Below are positions 25,972-34,475 of a stretch of 64,000 nt of DNA, in pieces. The DNA is from Ureibacillus thermophilus. Its GTDB lineage: Bacteria; Bacillota; Bacilli; Bacillales_A; Planococcaceae. Position 1 is the stretch's first letter. Each line of letters opens with the position of its first letter. Location: NCBI RefSeq assembly GCF_042657185.1, contig NZ_JBHSNN010000014.1. The stretch is one strand, 5' to 3'. The translations under genes and the position numbers were made by a program. The notes beneath the pieces were generated by a model, which did no database searches, was not told the DNA's origin, and saw nothing but the letters and a program-made list of their open reading frames with translations.

Positions 25972-26742
25972 GTGGAAGCAATTCTTTTAGAATATTTGTG
26001 GGTCTTAGTCGTTCTCGTTGTGTTGGAAGGATTATTGGCCGCAGATAACGCAGTTGTAATGGCGGTAATGGTTAAACATTTGCCGGTCGACCAGCAGAAA
26101 AAAGCTCTGTTTTACGGGTTGTTAGGGGCGTTAGTATTCCGCTTTACGGCGTTGTTTTTAATTACAATATTAGTAAATTATTGGGAAATTCAAGCAATCG
26201 GTGCAGCCTATTTATTGTTTATTGCTGCAAAAAACATTTACGAAAAGAAATTTAAAAAAGAAGAAGAGAAAGAAGATATTGAGGAGCACACTCAAAAAGG
26301 AAAAGGTTTGTTGGCAACGGTATTAAAAGTCGAGTTGGCGGATATCGCTTTCGCAGTGGATTCCATGCTTGCCGCTGTCGCAATTGCCGTCACATTGCCG
26401 GAAATTGGCGATTTCCATATAGGGGGCATCAATGCAGGACAATTTGCCGTGATGTTTTTCGGCGGAATTATCGGGATGATCTTAATGCGATTTGCAGCCC
26501 AAGCCTTTGTAAAATTGCTTAATCATTATCCTGAACTTGAAACGGCTGCCTTTTTAATTGTTGGATGGGTTGGCATCAAATTAGGGGTATTAACATTATC
26601 CCATGAACGAGTTGGCATCTTGCCTCATGATTTCCCACATTCAACGCCTTGGGAATTGACATTCTGGATTGTATTAGTGGCGATTGCCCTTGGTGGATGG
26701 TTTATTAGCGTAGCAAAGAAAAAAAAGGAACAAGCGAAATAG
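25972..26742 (+). CDS. ykoY: TerC-family manganese exporter (YkoY/MeeY-like)
   Basis: This integral membrane protein (256 aa) has about seven helices. The metal-site motifs of the family are visible: EGLLAADNAVVMAVMV near the N-terminus and VELADIAFAVDSMLAAVAI in the middle. The TerC/MeeY group exports Mn2+, probably for loading of secreted proteins. The GTG start at 25972 follows AAGGAGGAG; the ORF upstream of it overlaps the riboswitch region and is not used. Control by the preceding Mn riboswitch is expected. Confidence 0.92.
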   Translation: MEAILLEYLWVLVVLVVLEGLLAADNAVVMAVMVKHLPVDQQKKALFYGLLGALVFRFTALFLITILVNYWEIQAIGAAYLLFIAAKNIYEKKFKKEEEKEDIEEHTQKGKGLLATVLKVELADIAFAVDSMLAAVAIAVTLPEIGDFHIGGINAGQFAVMFFGGIIGMILMRFAAQAFVKLLNHYPELETAAFLIVGWVGIKLGVLTLSHERVGILPHDFPHSTPWELTFWIVLVAIALGGWFISVAKKKKEQAK

Positions 26743-26754
26743 AGTAAATGAGTC

Positions 26755-26785
26755 AAGGAACGGCTGCAAAGGCTGTTCCTCTTTA
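26755..26785 (+). terminator. Terminator after ykoY
   Basis: AGGAACGGC and GGCTGTTCCT form an imperfect stem followed by CTTTATTTT. Confidence 0.65.
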
Positions 26786-26850
26786 TTTTCCATAAGATTT
26801 TTCTTATACTAATAAAAAACCTATTTGGAAATAAAAAGAGGACGAAGATT

Positions 26851-28200
26851 ATGCTGCACAAGTTCATTAAGGAAAAGCAAATAACACCGTTTCAACTGCT
26901 TGTTGCATTTTATTTTCTTGCAATATTTATATCTTTTTTATTGTTGCGGATTCCGGGAGTGTATAAAGAAGGACAAGAAGTATCGGTCCTCGACTCTCTG
27001 TTTACAGCTGTCAGTGCGGTCAGTGTGACGGGGCTTACAGTGTTTGATCTTTCGGAAACTTTATCGGATTTTGGGGTAATGATTTTAATGATTATTCTCC
27101 AATTAGGTGCTATTGGCGTAATGTCCATTGGCACTTTTATTTGGTTGCTTATTGGCAAAAAAATTGGACTAAGAGAAAGACAATTGATCATGATTGACTT
27201 TAATCAAAATCAACTTTCTGGAGTTGTAAGGCTTCTGAAAGAAATCATCAAAATCTTGTTTGTGATCGAAGCGATTGGCGCCTTCATATTAAGCGTCCAT
27301 TTTATGAGATATTTTGATTCGTGGTCAGAGGCCTTTAAACACGGCTTGTTTGCTGCCATTTCCGCTACGACGAACAGCGGATTTGATATAACTGGACATA
27401 GTTTTCAGCCATTCTACTACGATTATTTTGTCCAATTCATTTCGATGATTTTAATTGTCCTTGGTGCGATTGGGTTTCCAGTGCTTGTAGAAATAAAGCA
27501 TTACTTATGGATGAAAAATCCGGCTTTTCGTTTTAGTTTATTTACGAAAATCACAACCGTTACTTATGGCGTGTTGTTTCTTGTAGGAACATTAGTCATC
27601 TTATTAATTGAGTCGTTTAATACTTTAAAAGGTTTGCCTTGGTATGAAAAAATTTTTGTTTCGATGTTTCATTCGATTTCAACAAGATCAGCCGGTTTAA
27701 CAACAATTGATGTGGAAAGGTTTAATGAAGCGACAAATCTATTCTTAAGTTTTTTAATGTTTGTCGGTTCTTCGCCAAGTTCAGTCGGCGGAGGAATTCG
27801 GACAACAACTTTCGCTATAGCCATGCTATTTTTAATTAACTTCGCCAATGGAAGAAAAGAAATACAAATATTTGGGCGGGAAATTTCCATGGAAGATATA
27901 TTGCGCTCCTTTGCTGTCATTATCTTGGCCTCCTTAATGGTATTAATAGCGACAATGTTGCTCTCCATTACGGAACCGGATGCAACAACTGCTGAAATTA
28001 TTTTTGAAATTACATCGGCTTTCGGAACTTGTGGAATGAGTCTTGGAATTACAGAAAATTTATCGGCGGCAGGAAAAATAGTTGTTATGGCTTTAATGTT
28101 TATCGGAAGGGTAGGATTGCTTTCATTCTTATATACTTTAGGAGGAAAAGCACAAAAACCAAAGTATCGATATCCAGAGGAACGCATCATTATTGGGTAA
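26851..28200 (+). CDS. ktrD: Potassium uptake channel subunit KtrB/KtrD
   Basis: This TrkH/KtrB-type membrane subunit has four M1-P-M2 repeats. Selectivity-filter-like segments are visible as SVTGLT, TTNSGF, TRSAGL and FGTCGM. At 449 aa it equals B. subtilis KtrD. The partner regulator gene is not adjacent, but a KtrC-type protein is encoded 23 kb away (51464-52123), which supports the KtrD label. No c-di-AMP riboswitch is seen upstream. Confidence 0.92.
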   Translation: MLHKFIKEKQITPFQLLVAFYFLAIFISFLLLRIPGVYKEGQEVSVLDSLFTAVSAVSVTGLTVFDLSETLSDFGVMILMIILQLGAIGVMSIGTFIWLLIGKKIGLRERQLIMIDFNQNQLSGVVRLLKEIIKILFVIEAIGAFILSVHFMRYFDSWSEAFKHGLFAAISATTNSGFDITGHSFQPFYYDYFVQFISMILIVLGAIGFPVLVEIKHYLWMKNPAFRFSLFTKITTVTYGVLFLVGTLVILLIESFNTLKGLPWYEKIFVSMFHSISTRSAGLTTIDVERFNEATNLFLSFLMFVGSSPSSVGGGIRTTTFAIAMLFLINFANGRKEIQIFGREISMEDILRSFAVIILASLMVLIATMLLSITEPDATTAEIIFEITSAFGTCGMSLGITENLSAAGKIVVMALMFIGRVGLLSFLYTLGGKAQKPKYRYPEERIIIG

Positions 28201-28804
28201 AGATGCATTCATTGGAAAAAATAGATTGTGTTTTGAAATGCAGGTAAAAGGAATTTCAGGATTTTTTTGCAGTTTTATCTGCATCGAAAGACCTTAAATT
28301 TGTAAAGTCAATCCATTGTGTGGAAGGGGATGCCTCTTTTTTTGACAAATGCACCTGTATATGAAGAATCGTTTAATATCGGTTGTAAAAAAATGGATAA
28401 AAATGAAAAATTTACAGAAAAGATGAATAATCTTGTCCTTTATATCATAAGTTGTTACAAAAATACATTAATATAAATAATATTAAGTATAAAAATAGTT
28501 AATTTGTATTATTGCGATTTTGGAAATATTTCATCAATAGGTAATTTTATAATAGAGCAATTTGACTAATTGAAACAAAAAAATACCAAAAAAGATTTAA
28601 AATTAATAACATAGATTGTCTATTTTTAAAAAATTAGTATATAATGCTTATTTTAAACTCAATTGTTTTATGAAATAATTTTTACGAAAACTAATATTAT
28701 GAAAATTTTGTAAAGTTTGAATTGAACGAATATATTTTAGAAATTAATTAATAGATAGAAAATTTTTTGCAATAATGCTTGTGGGGAAGGATGGGTGTTA
28801 GAAT
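28201..28804. other. 604-bp AT-rich intergenic region with kinase promoter
   Basis: There is no supported gene. A sigma-A promoter, -35 TTGTCT (28616-28621), 18 bp, -10 TATAAT (28640-28645), points at the kinase and leaves a leader of about 150 nt. The first 150 bp contain short imperfect hairpins near the ktrD end but nothing I can name. Confidence 0.5.
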
Positions 28805-30259
28805 ATGAATAACACTACAATGGTACCTCTGTTGGAAATGGAAGAATTAATCCTATATGAAGATGAACCTGTAATCCTTTTAAATACTTCATGTCAAATT
28901 GAGTCAATCAGCAAAAAAGCCGCTCAGTTATTAAACATAGATGAAGAGATAGGGAAGCCTCTTCCGATGGACGATTTATCCCGTTCAAGATGGCATTCCT
29001 TTTTATCGAGAGTTCGCCAAGAGAATTTTTCCTTCTCTTCATTTAATGTAAAAGGCAAAGGCTTAGGATATAAAGAAATTATAGTTTTCGGAATCTTTAT
29101 AAAAAAGAAGAATTTAGTATTTCTAAAAATATTGAATGAACAATCCATTTATAATCGGGTTCAATTAGATGGGAGGAGTTTTTTAAATAATTTGCCTTAT
29201 GGCATCATTTTGTTCAAAGAAGATATGATTAATGAAATAAATACCAAAGCGATTGAAATGTTAAATATGGATTTAGAAAATATTTTAAACTTAACTTTTG
29301 ATTCTTTTCTAACTCAATATTTCGACTTTGGATATAAAAAAATACAGTTTTTATCAGAATTAAAAACTTTTGGACATGCCACATTCGAAATTAAATGTTT
29401 GAACGATGATAACGAAATGTTTTTTACATTAGATTGTAAATATTTCTATTATCTTGATATGGTTGTCGTTTCTGTCATCGATATAACGGAAAAGATTCAG
29501 TTAAAACAAAAAGTTCAAGAATTAGAACAGCTCAGTGAAATTGGCAAAATGTCAGCAACGATTACCCATGAAATTAAAAATGCTGTGACTTCATTAAAAG
29601 GCTTTATGGAACTGTTGAAGTTTAATACGACTGAAGAAGGAAAAAAATATATAAAAATTGTTGAATCTGAAATAGAAAGAATGGAATCCATTCTTTCAGA
29701 AATTCTTTATTTAGCAAAACCAAATAAACTTATAAAAGAAAAAATTTCACTTCAAGAATTAATCAATGAAGTGATTCAAGTGATGCAGCCTCAGGCATCT
29801 TTAAATAATGTAGCCATTCAATTTAACGTCCATGAAAATTGCAATTCTATGATTGTCGGGAATGCCAACCGACTAAAGCAAATGTTTATTAATTTAATCA
29901 AAAATGCCATTGAAGTGATGCATAATGGCGGAACGATTAATGTTGAATTGAAAAATATGTACAATAAAATTCAAATATATATCCAAGATCAAGGCATTGG
30001 AATTCCAGAAGAACATTTGAACAAGCTATTTACGCCATTTTTTACAACTAAGGAAGATGGAACTGGATTAGGATTATCCCTTGTAAAGAAAGTGGTAGAT
30101 GAACATCAGGGGAAAATAGCTGTGGAAAGCACTATTGATGTTGGTTCTACCTTTATTTTAGAATTCCCTAACTATACAGACTATTTTACTAGGTTTTATT
30201 ATGAGAAAAATCAAAAAATGTTGGCTAGCCGCGCGATGAATTCTTTACCATTGGTATAG
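28805..30259 (+). CDS. Orphan PAS sensor histidine kinase (sporulation-kinase type)
   Basis: This 484-aa soluble kinase has no transmembrane segment. One or two PAS-like domains occupy about residues 1-235. HisKA has the phosphorylation site in THEIKNAVTSLKGF (the usual Pro after Asn is Ala), and HATPase_c has NLIKNAIEVM, DQGIGIP and GTGLGLSLV. No response regulator is adjacent, as is typical of Spo0F-feeding kinases (KinA/KinE group). The signal is unknown. The N-terminus is rich in acidic residues. Confidence 0.85.
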   Translation: MNNTTMVPLLEMEELILYEDEPVILLNTSCQIESISKKAAQLLNIDEEIGKPLPMDDLSRSRWHSFLSRVRQENFSFSSFNVKGKGLGYKEIIVFGIFIKKKNLVFLKILNEQSIYNRVQLDGRSFLNNLPYGIILFKEDMINEINTKAIEMLNMDLENILNLTFDSFLTQYFDFGYKKIQFLSELKTFGHATFEIKCLNDDNEMFFTLDCKYFYYLDMVVVSVIDITEKIQLKQKVQELEQLSEIGKMSATITHEIKNAVTSLKGFMELLKFNTTEEGKKYIKIVESEIERMESILSEILYLAKPNKLIKEKISLQELINEVIQVMQPQASLNNVAIQFNVHENCNSMIVGNANRLKQMFINLIKNAIEVMHNGGTINVELKNMYNKIQIYIQDQGIGIPEEHLNKLFTPFFTTKEDGTGLGLSLVKKVVDEHQGKIAVESTIDVGSTFILEFPNYTDYFTRFYYEKNQKMLASRAMNSLPLV

Positions 30260-30332
30260 TACAACTTTGACAAATCTTTTCTTCTATCGCTATAATGCTT
30301 TTATAGAGATAGAAAAAAGAGGATGATTTGTC

Positions 30333-30779
30333 TTGTCGTCAAATGAAATCAAACAATCGCTAAAGTTGTACATTGTTTTATCAAGGGCAAATAAGGCAAT
30401 TAATGAAGTGACAAATCAGTTTTTTCAGCAAAATGGCATCAATCCAACCGAATTTGCTGTGTTGGAATTGTTATATCATAAAGGTAGACAGCCCTTGCAG
30501 AAAATAGGCACAAAAATCTTGTTAGCTAGTGGTTCTATCACATATGTTGTTGATAAACTTGAAAAAAGAGGTTTAATTAAACGGGTTTCCTGTCCATCAG
30601 ATCGAAGGGTAACCTATGCAGAGATTACCGAAGAAGGCGCGGCTTTTATGGAAAAAATCTTTCCCGAACATGAAAAAAATTTGCACGAGTTAATGAATGC
30701 TTTAACACCGGAAGAAAAAGATACGGCGATTGAATTGTTAAAAAAATTAGGGTTATCCATAAAAGATTTGTCATATTGA
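30333..30779 (+). CDS. MarR-family regulator (MhqR-like)
   Basis: This 148-aa winged-helix repressor has GINPTEFAVLELLYHKG, LASGSITYVVDKLEKRGLIKR and SDRRVTYAEITEEG. It closely resembles B. subtilis MhqR (YkvE), which controls quinone-stress genes. No mhq-type target genes are nearby. The start is TTG after AGAGGATGA. It ends directly at repeat R1 copy C, whose first hairpin is probably its terminator. Confidence 0.86.
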   Translation: MSSNEIKQSLKLYIVLSRANKAINEVTNQFFQQNGINPTEFAVLELLYHKGRQPLQKIGTKILLASGSITYVVDKLEKRGLIKRVSCPSDRRVTYAEITEEGAAFMEKIFPEHEKNLHELMNALTPEEKDTAIELLKKLGLSIKDLSY

Positions 30780-30781
30780 AA

Positions 30782-30967
30782 AAAAAGGGCTGTCCAGAAA
30801 GTCGAACACTTTCGGAAACAGCCTTACTTCTTATAGTAATATTCTCTTAAAAACTTTCCCTGCGGTGGTTACAAAACGCGCCTCCTCGTCGCAATTTATC
30901 TGCGGCGAAGTATGTGCTACAGCCGCAAAGGGGGCGTCTTGAAATGACTTTTCAGACGCCTCCTTTT
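30782..30967 (+). repeat. Intergenic hairpin-ended repeat R1, copy C
   Basis: This full-length copy is in the same orientation as copy A: left hairpin GGGCTGTCC...GGAAACAGCC, the conserved TTACTTCTTATAGTAATATTCTC block, CTTTCCCTGCGG, an internal GC-rich stem (TGCGGC...GCCGCA), and the right hairpin GGGGGCGTCT/AGACGCCTCC. It lies between mhqR-like (plus) and the lipoprotein gene (minus), again a convergent gap. Confidence 0.88.
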
Positions 30968-30980
30968 TTGTAATAGAAAA

Positions 30981-31625
30981 TTATTTTTCCTGAATTGTAA
31001 GCCCCATTTGAATAAGGGCGTCTTTTAAATCATCATCTTTTTGGTCAAAAACAGTTAAACGAACGAGAAGATTGCCTTTTTCGTATACAATGCCTACAAC
31101 TTCATCATTATTAATCGTTGCAATATAAGAAGCGGAATTTGTAATGTCAGAATGTTTTTTCACCGCTTCGCTAATATCAAAAGGTTCATAATCGCTGATT
31201 GTAGCCATCGTTTCTTCTGTATTTTTCACAAGATCGTCAAAGTTGGCCTCGCTTTTTGGCACCACTTCAATTCGCATGTTAATGGCATCGTTATCTTTTA
31301 AAAACAGCAATTCTTTTCCAGGTTCTTCTTTTGTGAGTTCATATCCATCTAAAACTTGAATAGTATATTGTTCTTCTTCTACAATGTTTGTATCTGCAGT
31401 ATATTCTTTGTTATTAGAAGTGTATTGAATTTGATTCTCAGGTTGAACTGTATCTTCTTGCTCTGCGTTGTTTTCAGTTGCGACTTCTTCTTTTACGGTT
31501 GTTGTTTCCTCTTCTGTTTCCTTAGTAACATCATCTGAATCGATATTTTGGTCTTCGGCTGTCCCGCAAGCAGCAAGCAACAACACTAATAAAAGAGATA
31601 AAAATAAAAATGGCAGTTTCTTCAT
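30981..31625 (-). CDS. Hypothetical lipoprotein
   Basis: This 214-aa secreted lipoprotein has signal peptide MKKLPFLFLSLLLVLLLAAC with lipobox LAAC (Cys20). A low-complexity Glu/Asp/Thr-rich linker covers about residues 24-70. A compact C-terminal domain (about 75-214) ends in GIVYEKGNLLVRLTVFDQKDDDLKDALIQMGLTIQEK. RBS AAGGAGGAAGG. I do not recognise the family; it is surface-anchored outside the membrane. Confidence 0.8.
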   Translation of the reverse strand: MKKLPFLFLSLLLVLLLAACGTAEDQNIDSDDVTKETEEETTTVKEEVATENNAEQEDTVQPENQIQYTSNNKEYTADTNIVEEEQYTIQVLDGYELTKEEPGKELLFLKDNDAINMRIEVVPKSEANFDDLVKNTEETMATISDYEPFDISEAVKKHSDITNSASYIATINNDEVVGIVYEKGNLLVRLTVFDQKDDDLKDALIQMGLTIQEK

Positions 31626-31679
31626 AATCCTTCCTCCTTATTGAGTAGACGTTCTCTGCTTTCTAAAGGTTTCCTTGAT

Positions 31680-32297
31680 TTAATAATGAATGAAAGGAAA
31701 AACAATAAACAGCAGCACAATAAAGACTTCATGGGCGACAATCACTAACGGCATGCTTTTTTTCCATTCATATAAAAAACCGAAAATAAGCGAAGTGACG
31801 AATGTACAAATGACGCCCGGTATAAATCCGCTTAATGCCATTGCCAGAGCAAACAATAAGCTTGTAATGATGCAAGAAAAAATTGGTGAAACGTATTGTT
31901 TTAACGCATGTTGAACATAGCCGCGCCAAAACAATTCTTCGCCGATAACGATAATAAAAATGAGCAATAAATAATGCCAAATATTATTTGGCCCATAAGT
32001 TTCTAAAAATTTTCGAATCTGTTTGATAGAACCATGATCCAAAAATTTTAGAAAAATATAGCCAACTCTTATAATCCCATAGGTAATTGTACCAAAGCCA
32101 ATTCCAAATAATATATACTTCCATGTTGGAAGCTCATCTTTGAATTTCCCAAAAAGGATGGAAATAGCGGTACCTACGAGGAGAGTAAAGGTATATAGAT
32201 GCCAAAAAATATTTTTTTCTTCGAAGGTAAAGTACATGCTAATAAAAAAGAAAGCAAGAGAGAGAAGGAGTACAACCGTTTGTCTTGATAATTTCAT
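31680..32297 (-). CDS. CPBP (CAAX-like) family intramembrane protease
   Basis: This 205-aa polytopic membrane protein has the family motif EELFWRGYVQ (EExxxR) in the third quarter and a later AxALSGFIPG/H-containing helix (VIVAHEVF). CPBP proteins are glutamic-type intramembrane proteases or bacteriocin-immunity proteins; the substrate here is unknown. The RBS AAAGGAGGCATAAAC is strong. It is in tandem upstream of the lipoprotein gene. Confidence 0.85.
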   Translation of the reverse strand: MKLSRQTVVLLLSLAFFFISMYFTFEEKNIFWHLYTFTLLVGTAISILFGKFKDELPTWKYILFGIGFGTITYGIIRVGYIFLKFLDHGSIKQIRKFLETYGPNNIWHYLLLIFIIVIGEELFWRGYVQHALKQYVSPIFSCIITSLLFALAMALSGFIPGVICTFVTSLIFGFLYEWKKSMPLVIVAHEVFIVLLFIVFPFIHY

Positions 32298-32376
32298 GTT
32301 TATGCCTCCTTTGTTATCATATTAACAAAAAAAATTCCCCCTATCATCTATAACCAATGAAAAGGGGAAGGTTTTT

Positions 32377-32571
32377 TTATTCAGAATCATCTTTTGATTT
32401 TATAATTTTGTAACGTTTATGATTAACCACGGTTTTTTCTTCTAGATCAAGATCTCGATAGTTGGGCATAATAGTTAAATCCACAATCACTGAATTTTCA
32501 TTTACTTTTTCAACTAAACCACGAAGCCCATTTTTAAATTCGATAATATCTCCCACTTCTGCGAATTTCAT
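32377..32571 (-). CDS. ykvS: YkvS-like DUF2187 protein
   Basis: This 64-aa KOW/SH3-like small protein starts MKFAEVGDIIEFKNGLRGLVEKVNENSVIVDLT and has the ERTVVNHKRYKII-type C-terminus. It matches B. subtilis YkvS. The function is unknown. The RBS is AAAGGGAGGAATGCGCCT. Confidence 0.88.
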   Translation of the reverse strand: MKFAEVGDIIEFKNGLRGLVEKVNENSVIVDLTIMPNYRDLDLEEKTVVNHKRYKIIKSKDDSE

Positions 32572-32680
32572 AGGCGCATTCCTCCCTTTTTGCTACTATG
32601 AAGTTAGTTTGAATGATTATAGAACAAAAGTAAAGGGATTTTCAAATAATTTCGGTATGAAAAAAAGGAGGCTTCCATAG

Positions 32681-32869
32681 ATGAATAAATATAAAAAAAT
32701 GATTGAAATGCTAAAAAACGGGGAAATAGAAAGTATAGAAATAACGAAAGATGAATTTTGGGAGTTTCGAGAAGTGTTAGTGAGCGATGAAAAATTTAAA
32801 CATTTCCGAGGGGAAGCAAAGCAGGGTGGAAGGGTCATTTATACGTATTCCAAAGTACCTCGCGCTTAA
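32681..32869 (+). CDS. Hypothetical 62-aa protein
   Basis: The protein MNKYKKMIEMLKNGEIESIEI... has an AAGGAGG RBS 10 nt upstream and ends with GRVIYTYSKVPRA. The helical N-terminus and FKHFRGEAKQGGRVIY segment look like a conserved small cytoplasmic protein of Bacillales, but I cannot name the family. The spo0E-like gene follows 38 nt later. Confidence 0.7.
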   Translation: MNKYKKMIEMLKNGEIESIEITKDEFWEFREVLVSDEKFKHFRGEAKQGGRVIYTYSKVPRA

Positions 32870-32907
32870 CCTTCTTCCCCCCTCGATTAATAGGGAGGGA
32901 ATTTGGG

Positions 32908-33072
32908 ATGGAGGAATTATTAATTCAGTTGGAGCACCTTCGTGAAAAAATGATACGTTCAGGACTGGAACATGGTTTGCAATCGAAGAAAACAATTCAA
33001 TTAAGCAAACAACTCGACAAAATCATTGATCAATATGTTCAACAAACGCTAGTCGCCATTTCAAAAGAATAA
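32908..33072 (+). CDS. Spo0E-like aspartyl-phosphate phosphatase
   Basis: This 54-aa gene reads MEELLIQLEHLREKMIRSGL, continues with GLQSKKTIQLSKQLDKIIDQY and ends ISKE. The GL.S...I.LS..LD..I..Y pattern is the Spo0E signature, in which the conserved SxxLD Asp region dephosphorylates Spo0A~P and so restrains sporulation. RBS TAGGGAGGG. A terminator follows (33161-33188). Two antiparallel helices are expected. Confidence 0.85.
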   Translation: MEELLIQLEHLREKMIRSGLEHGLQSKKTIQLSKQLDKIIDQYVQQTLVAISKE

Positions 33073-33160
33073 ATAATTTTTCAATTATTTGTTATAAAAT
33101 GCATCGAGTTGGGAAATAGTGATTATTGAGCACAGCAACATTCTCATTTTCCCCCTTTTC

Positions 33161-33188
33161 AAGCAGCAATTTTGCTGCTCTTTTTTTA
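33161..33188 (+). terminator. Terminator after the spo0E-like gene
   Basis: AGCAGCAAAATT-type perfect hairpin (AGCAGCAA/TTGCTGCT) followed by CTTTTTTTAT. Confidence 0.75.
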
Positions 33189-33305
33189 TATAAGCAAAAG
33201 ATTATTTCTTTTTTTCATATCAACAATTCCCCGTTTATATGGTACATTACAAGAAAGTAGAAATAATACATAAATTTAGTATCGATAGAGGGGTGTTGGA
33301 TACCG

Positions 33306-34175
33306 ATGAGTCAAAAAAAGATCGCATTTATCGGAACTGGCGTGATGGGGTCGAGCATCGTGAAACATTTGCTGAAAGCAGGCTTTGAAGTTACGGTATA
33401 CAATCGAACAAAAGAGAAAGCGAATCCTTTGATAGAACTTGGCGCTCTCTGGGCAGATACACCTGCTCTTGCTTCAGAGAATAAGGATATCATTTTTACA
33501 ATGGTCGGATTTCCTAAAGATGTGGAAGACGTATATTTTGGGGAGAAAGGGATTTTCCAAAGGGCCAAAGTAGGAGCAATTGTTGTTGACATGACAACAT
33601 CTCAGCCAAGCCTTGCAAAGAAAATTTATGAGGCTGCAAAAGATAAGGGAATCAACAGTTTAGACGCACCGGTGTCCGGCGGGGATATAGGAGCAAGAAA
33701 TGGCACGTTATCCATCATGGTTGGCGGAGATGAAGAAGTTTATAAAGAAATGCTTCCGATTTTTGAGTTGTTTGGTTCCAATATCGTTTACCACGGTGAG
33801 GCAGGAGCTGGCCAACATGCGAAAATGTGCAATCAACTGTTGGTAACAACCAACATAATTGGCGTTTGTGAATGCATTGCTTACGGCATGAAAGCAGGAT
33901 TGGATTTAGATAAAGTATTGCAATCTGTTTCCACAGGCGCTGCAAGCTCTTGGTCATTAACAAATTTAGGGCCGCGTATATTAAAGGGTGACTTAGACCC
34001 AGGTTTTTATATCAAACATTTTATAAAAGATATGAAAATTGCTTTGGAAGAAGCGGAAAAAATGGAATTGGATTTGCCAGGTTTAAAATTGGCTAAAGAA
34101 ATGTATGAGACATTGCTTGAAAAAGGGTATGGAGAATATGGCACTCAGGCATTAATCAAATATTATCATATTTAG
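33306..34175 (+). CDS. ykwC: Beta-hydroxyacid dehydrogenase YkwC-like
   Basis: This 289-aa NAD(P)-dependent enzyme belongs to the 3-hydroxyisobutyrate/tartronate-semialdehyde reductase family. The Rossmann motif is GTGVMGSSIVKHL, the substrate motif DAPVSGGDIGARNGTLSIMVGG, and the catalytic Lys lies in GQHAKMCNQ. The sequence is strikingly close to B. subtilis YkwC. The physiological substrate is unproven. The upstream gene cheV neighbourhood also follows B. subtilis order. Confidence 0.9.
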   Translation: MSQKKIAFIGTGVMGSSIVKHLLKAGFEVTVYNRTKEKANPLIELGALWADTPALASENKDIIFTMVGFPKDVEDVYFGEKGIFQRAKVGAIVVDMTTSQPSLAKKIYEAAKDKGINSLDAPVSGGDIGARNGTLSIMVGGDEEVYKEMLPIFELFGSNIVYHGEAGAGQHAKMCNQLLVTTNIIGVCECIAYGMKAGLDLDKVLQSVSTGAASSWSLTNLGPRILKGDLDPGFYIKHFIKDMKIALEEAEKMELDLPGLKLAKEMYETLLEKGYGEYGTQALIKYYHI

Positions 34176-34475
34176 AACTTATAGATTCATAGACTATAAG
34201 GGCGATAAAGCGATTGACTTTTTTATATCATTCTTTTGTAATGGGTGTTTCTACCCGATTTTCTTCGGTCCAAGATGCTCCAATTCTGAAAGAAAAACGA
34301 AAAAAATCAGTTTTATTAAAGGATAGAAGGAAATTGTCGATATTTTTAAGGATATGAAAAAGTGTAATACGATTTTAATGTAAAATTGGCTACTTTTCCA
34401 AATGAATTATGCACTTGCAAATAAAAAATAAGTAGTTAAGGTAGAATGGATTATATATAGAAAGGGATGAGTTCT
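34176..34475. other. ykwC-cheV intergenic region
   Basis: No gene is supported. I looked for a sigma-D (TAAA-N15-GCCGATAT) promoter for cheV and found none convincing. The region is AT-rich, and a GAAAGGG RBS precedes the cheV ATG. Confidence 0.35.

Noticed and set aside
26743..26850. Possible c-di-AMP (ydaO) riboswitch before ktrD
   Set aside because: The gap is about 100 nt, partly a terminator, far too short for this riboswitch. The ktrC upstream region also shows no such structure.
27669..28208. Long antisense ORF (179 codons) opposite ktrD
   Set aside because: Mirror frame of a membrane protein gene with no start signal; not a gene.
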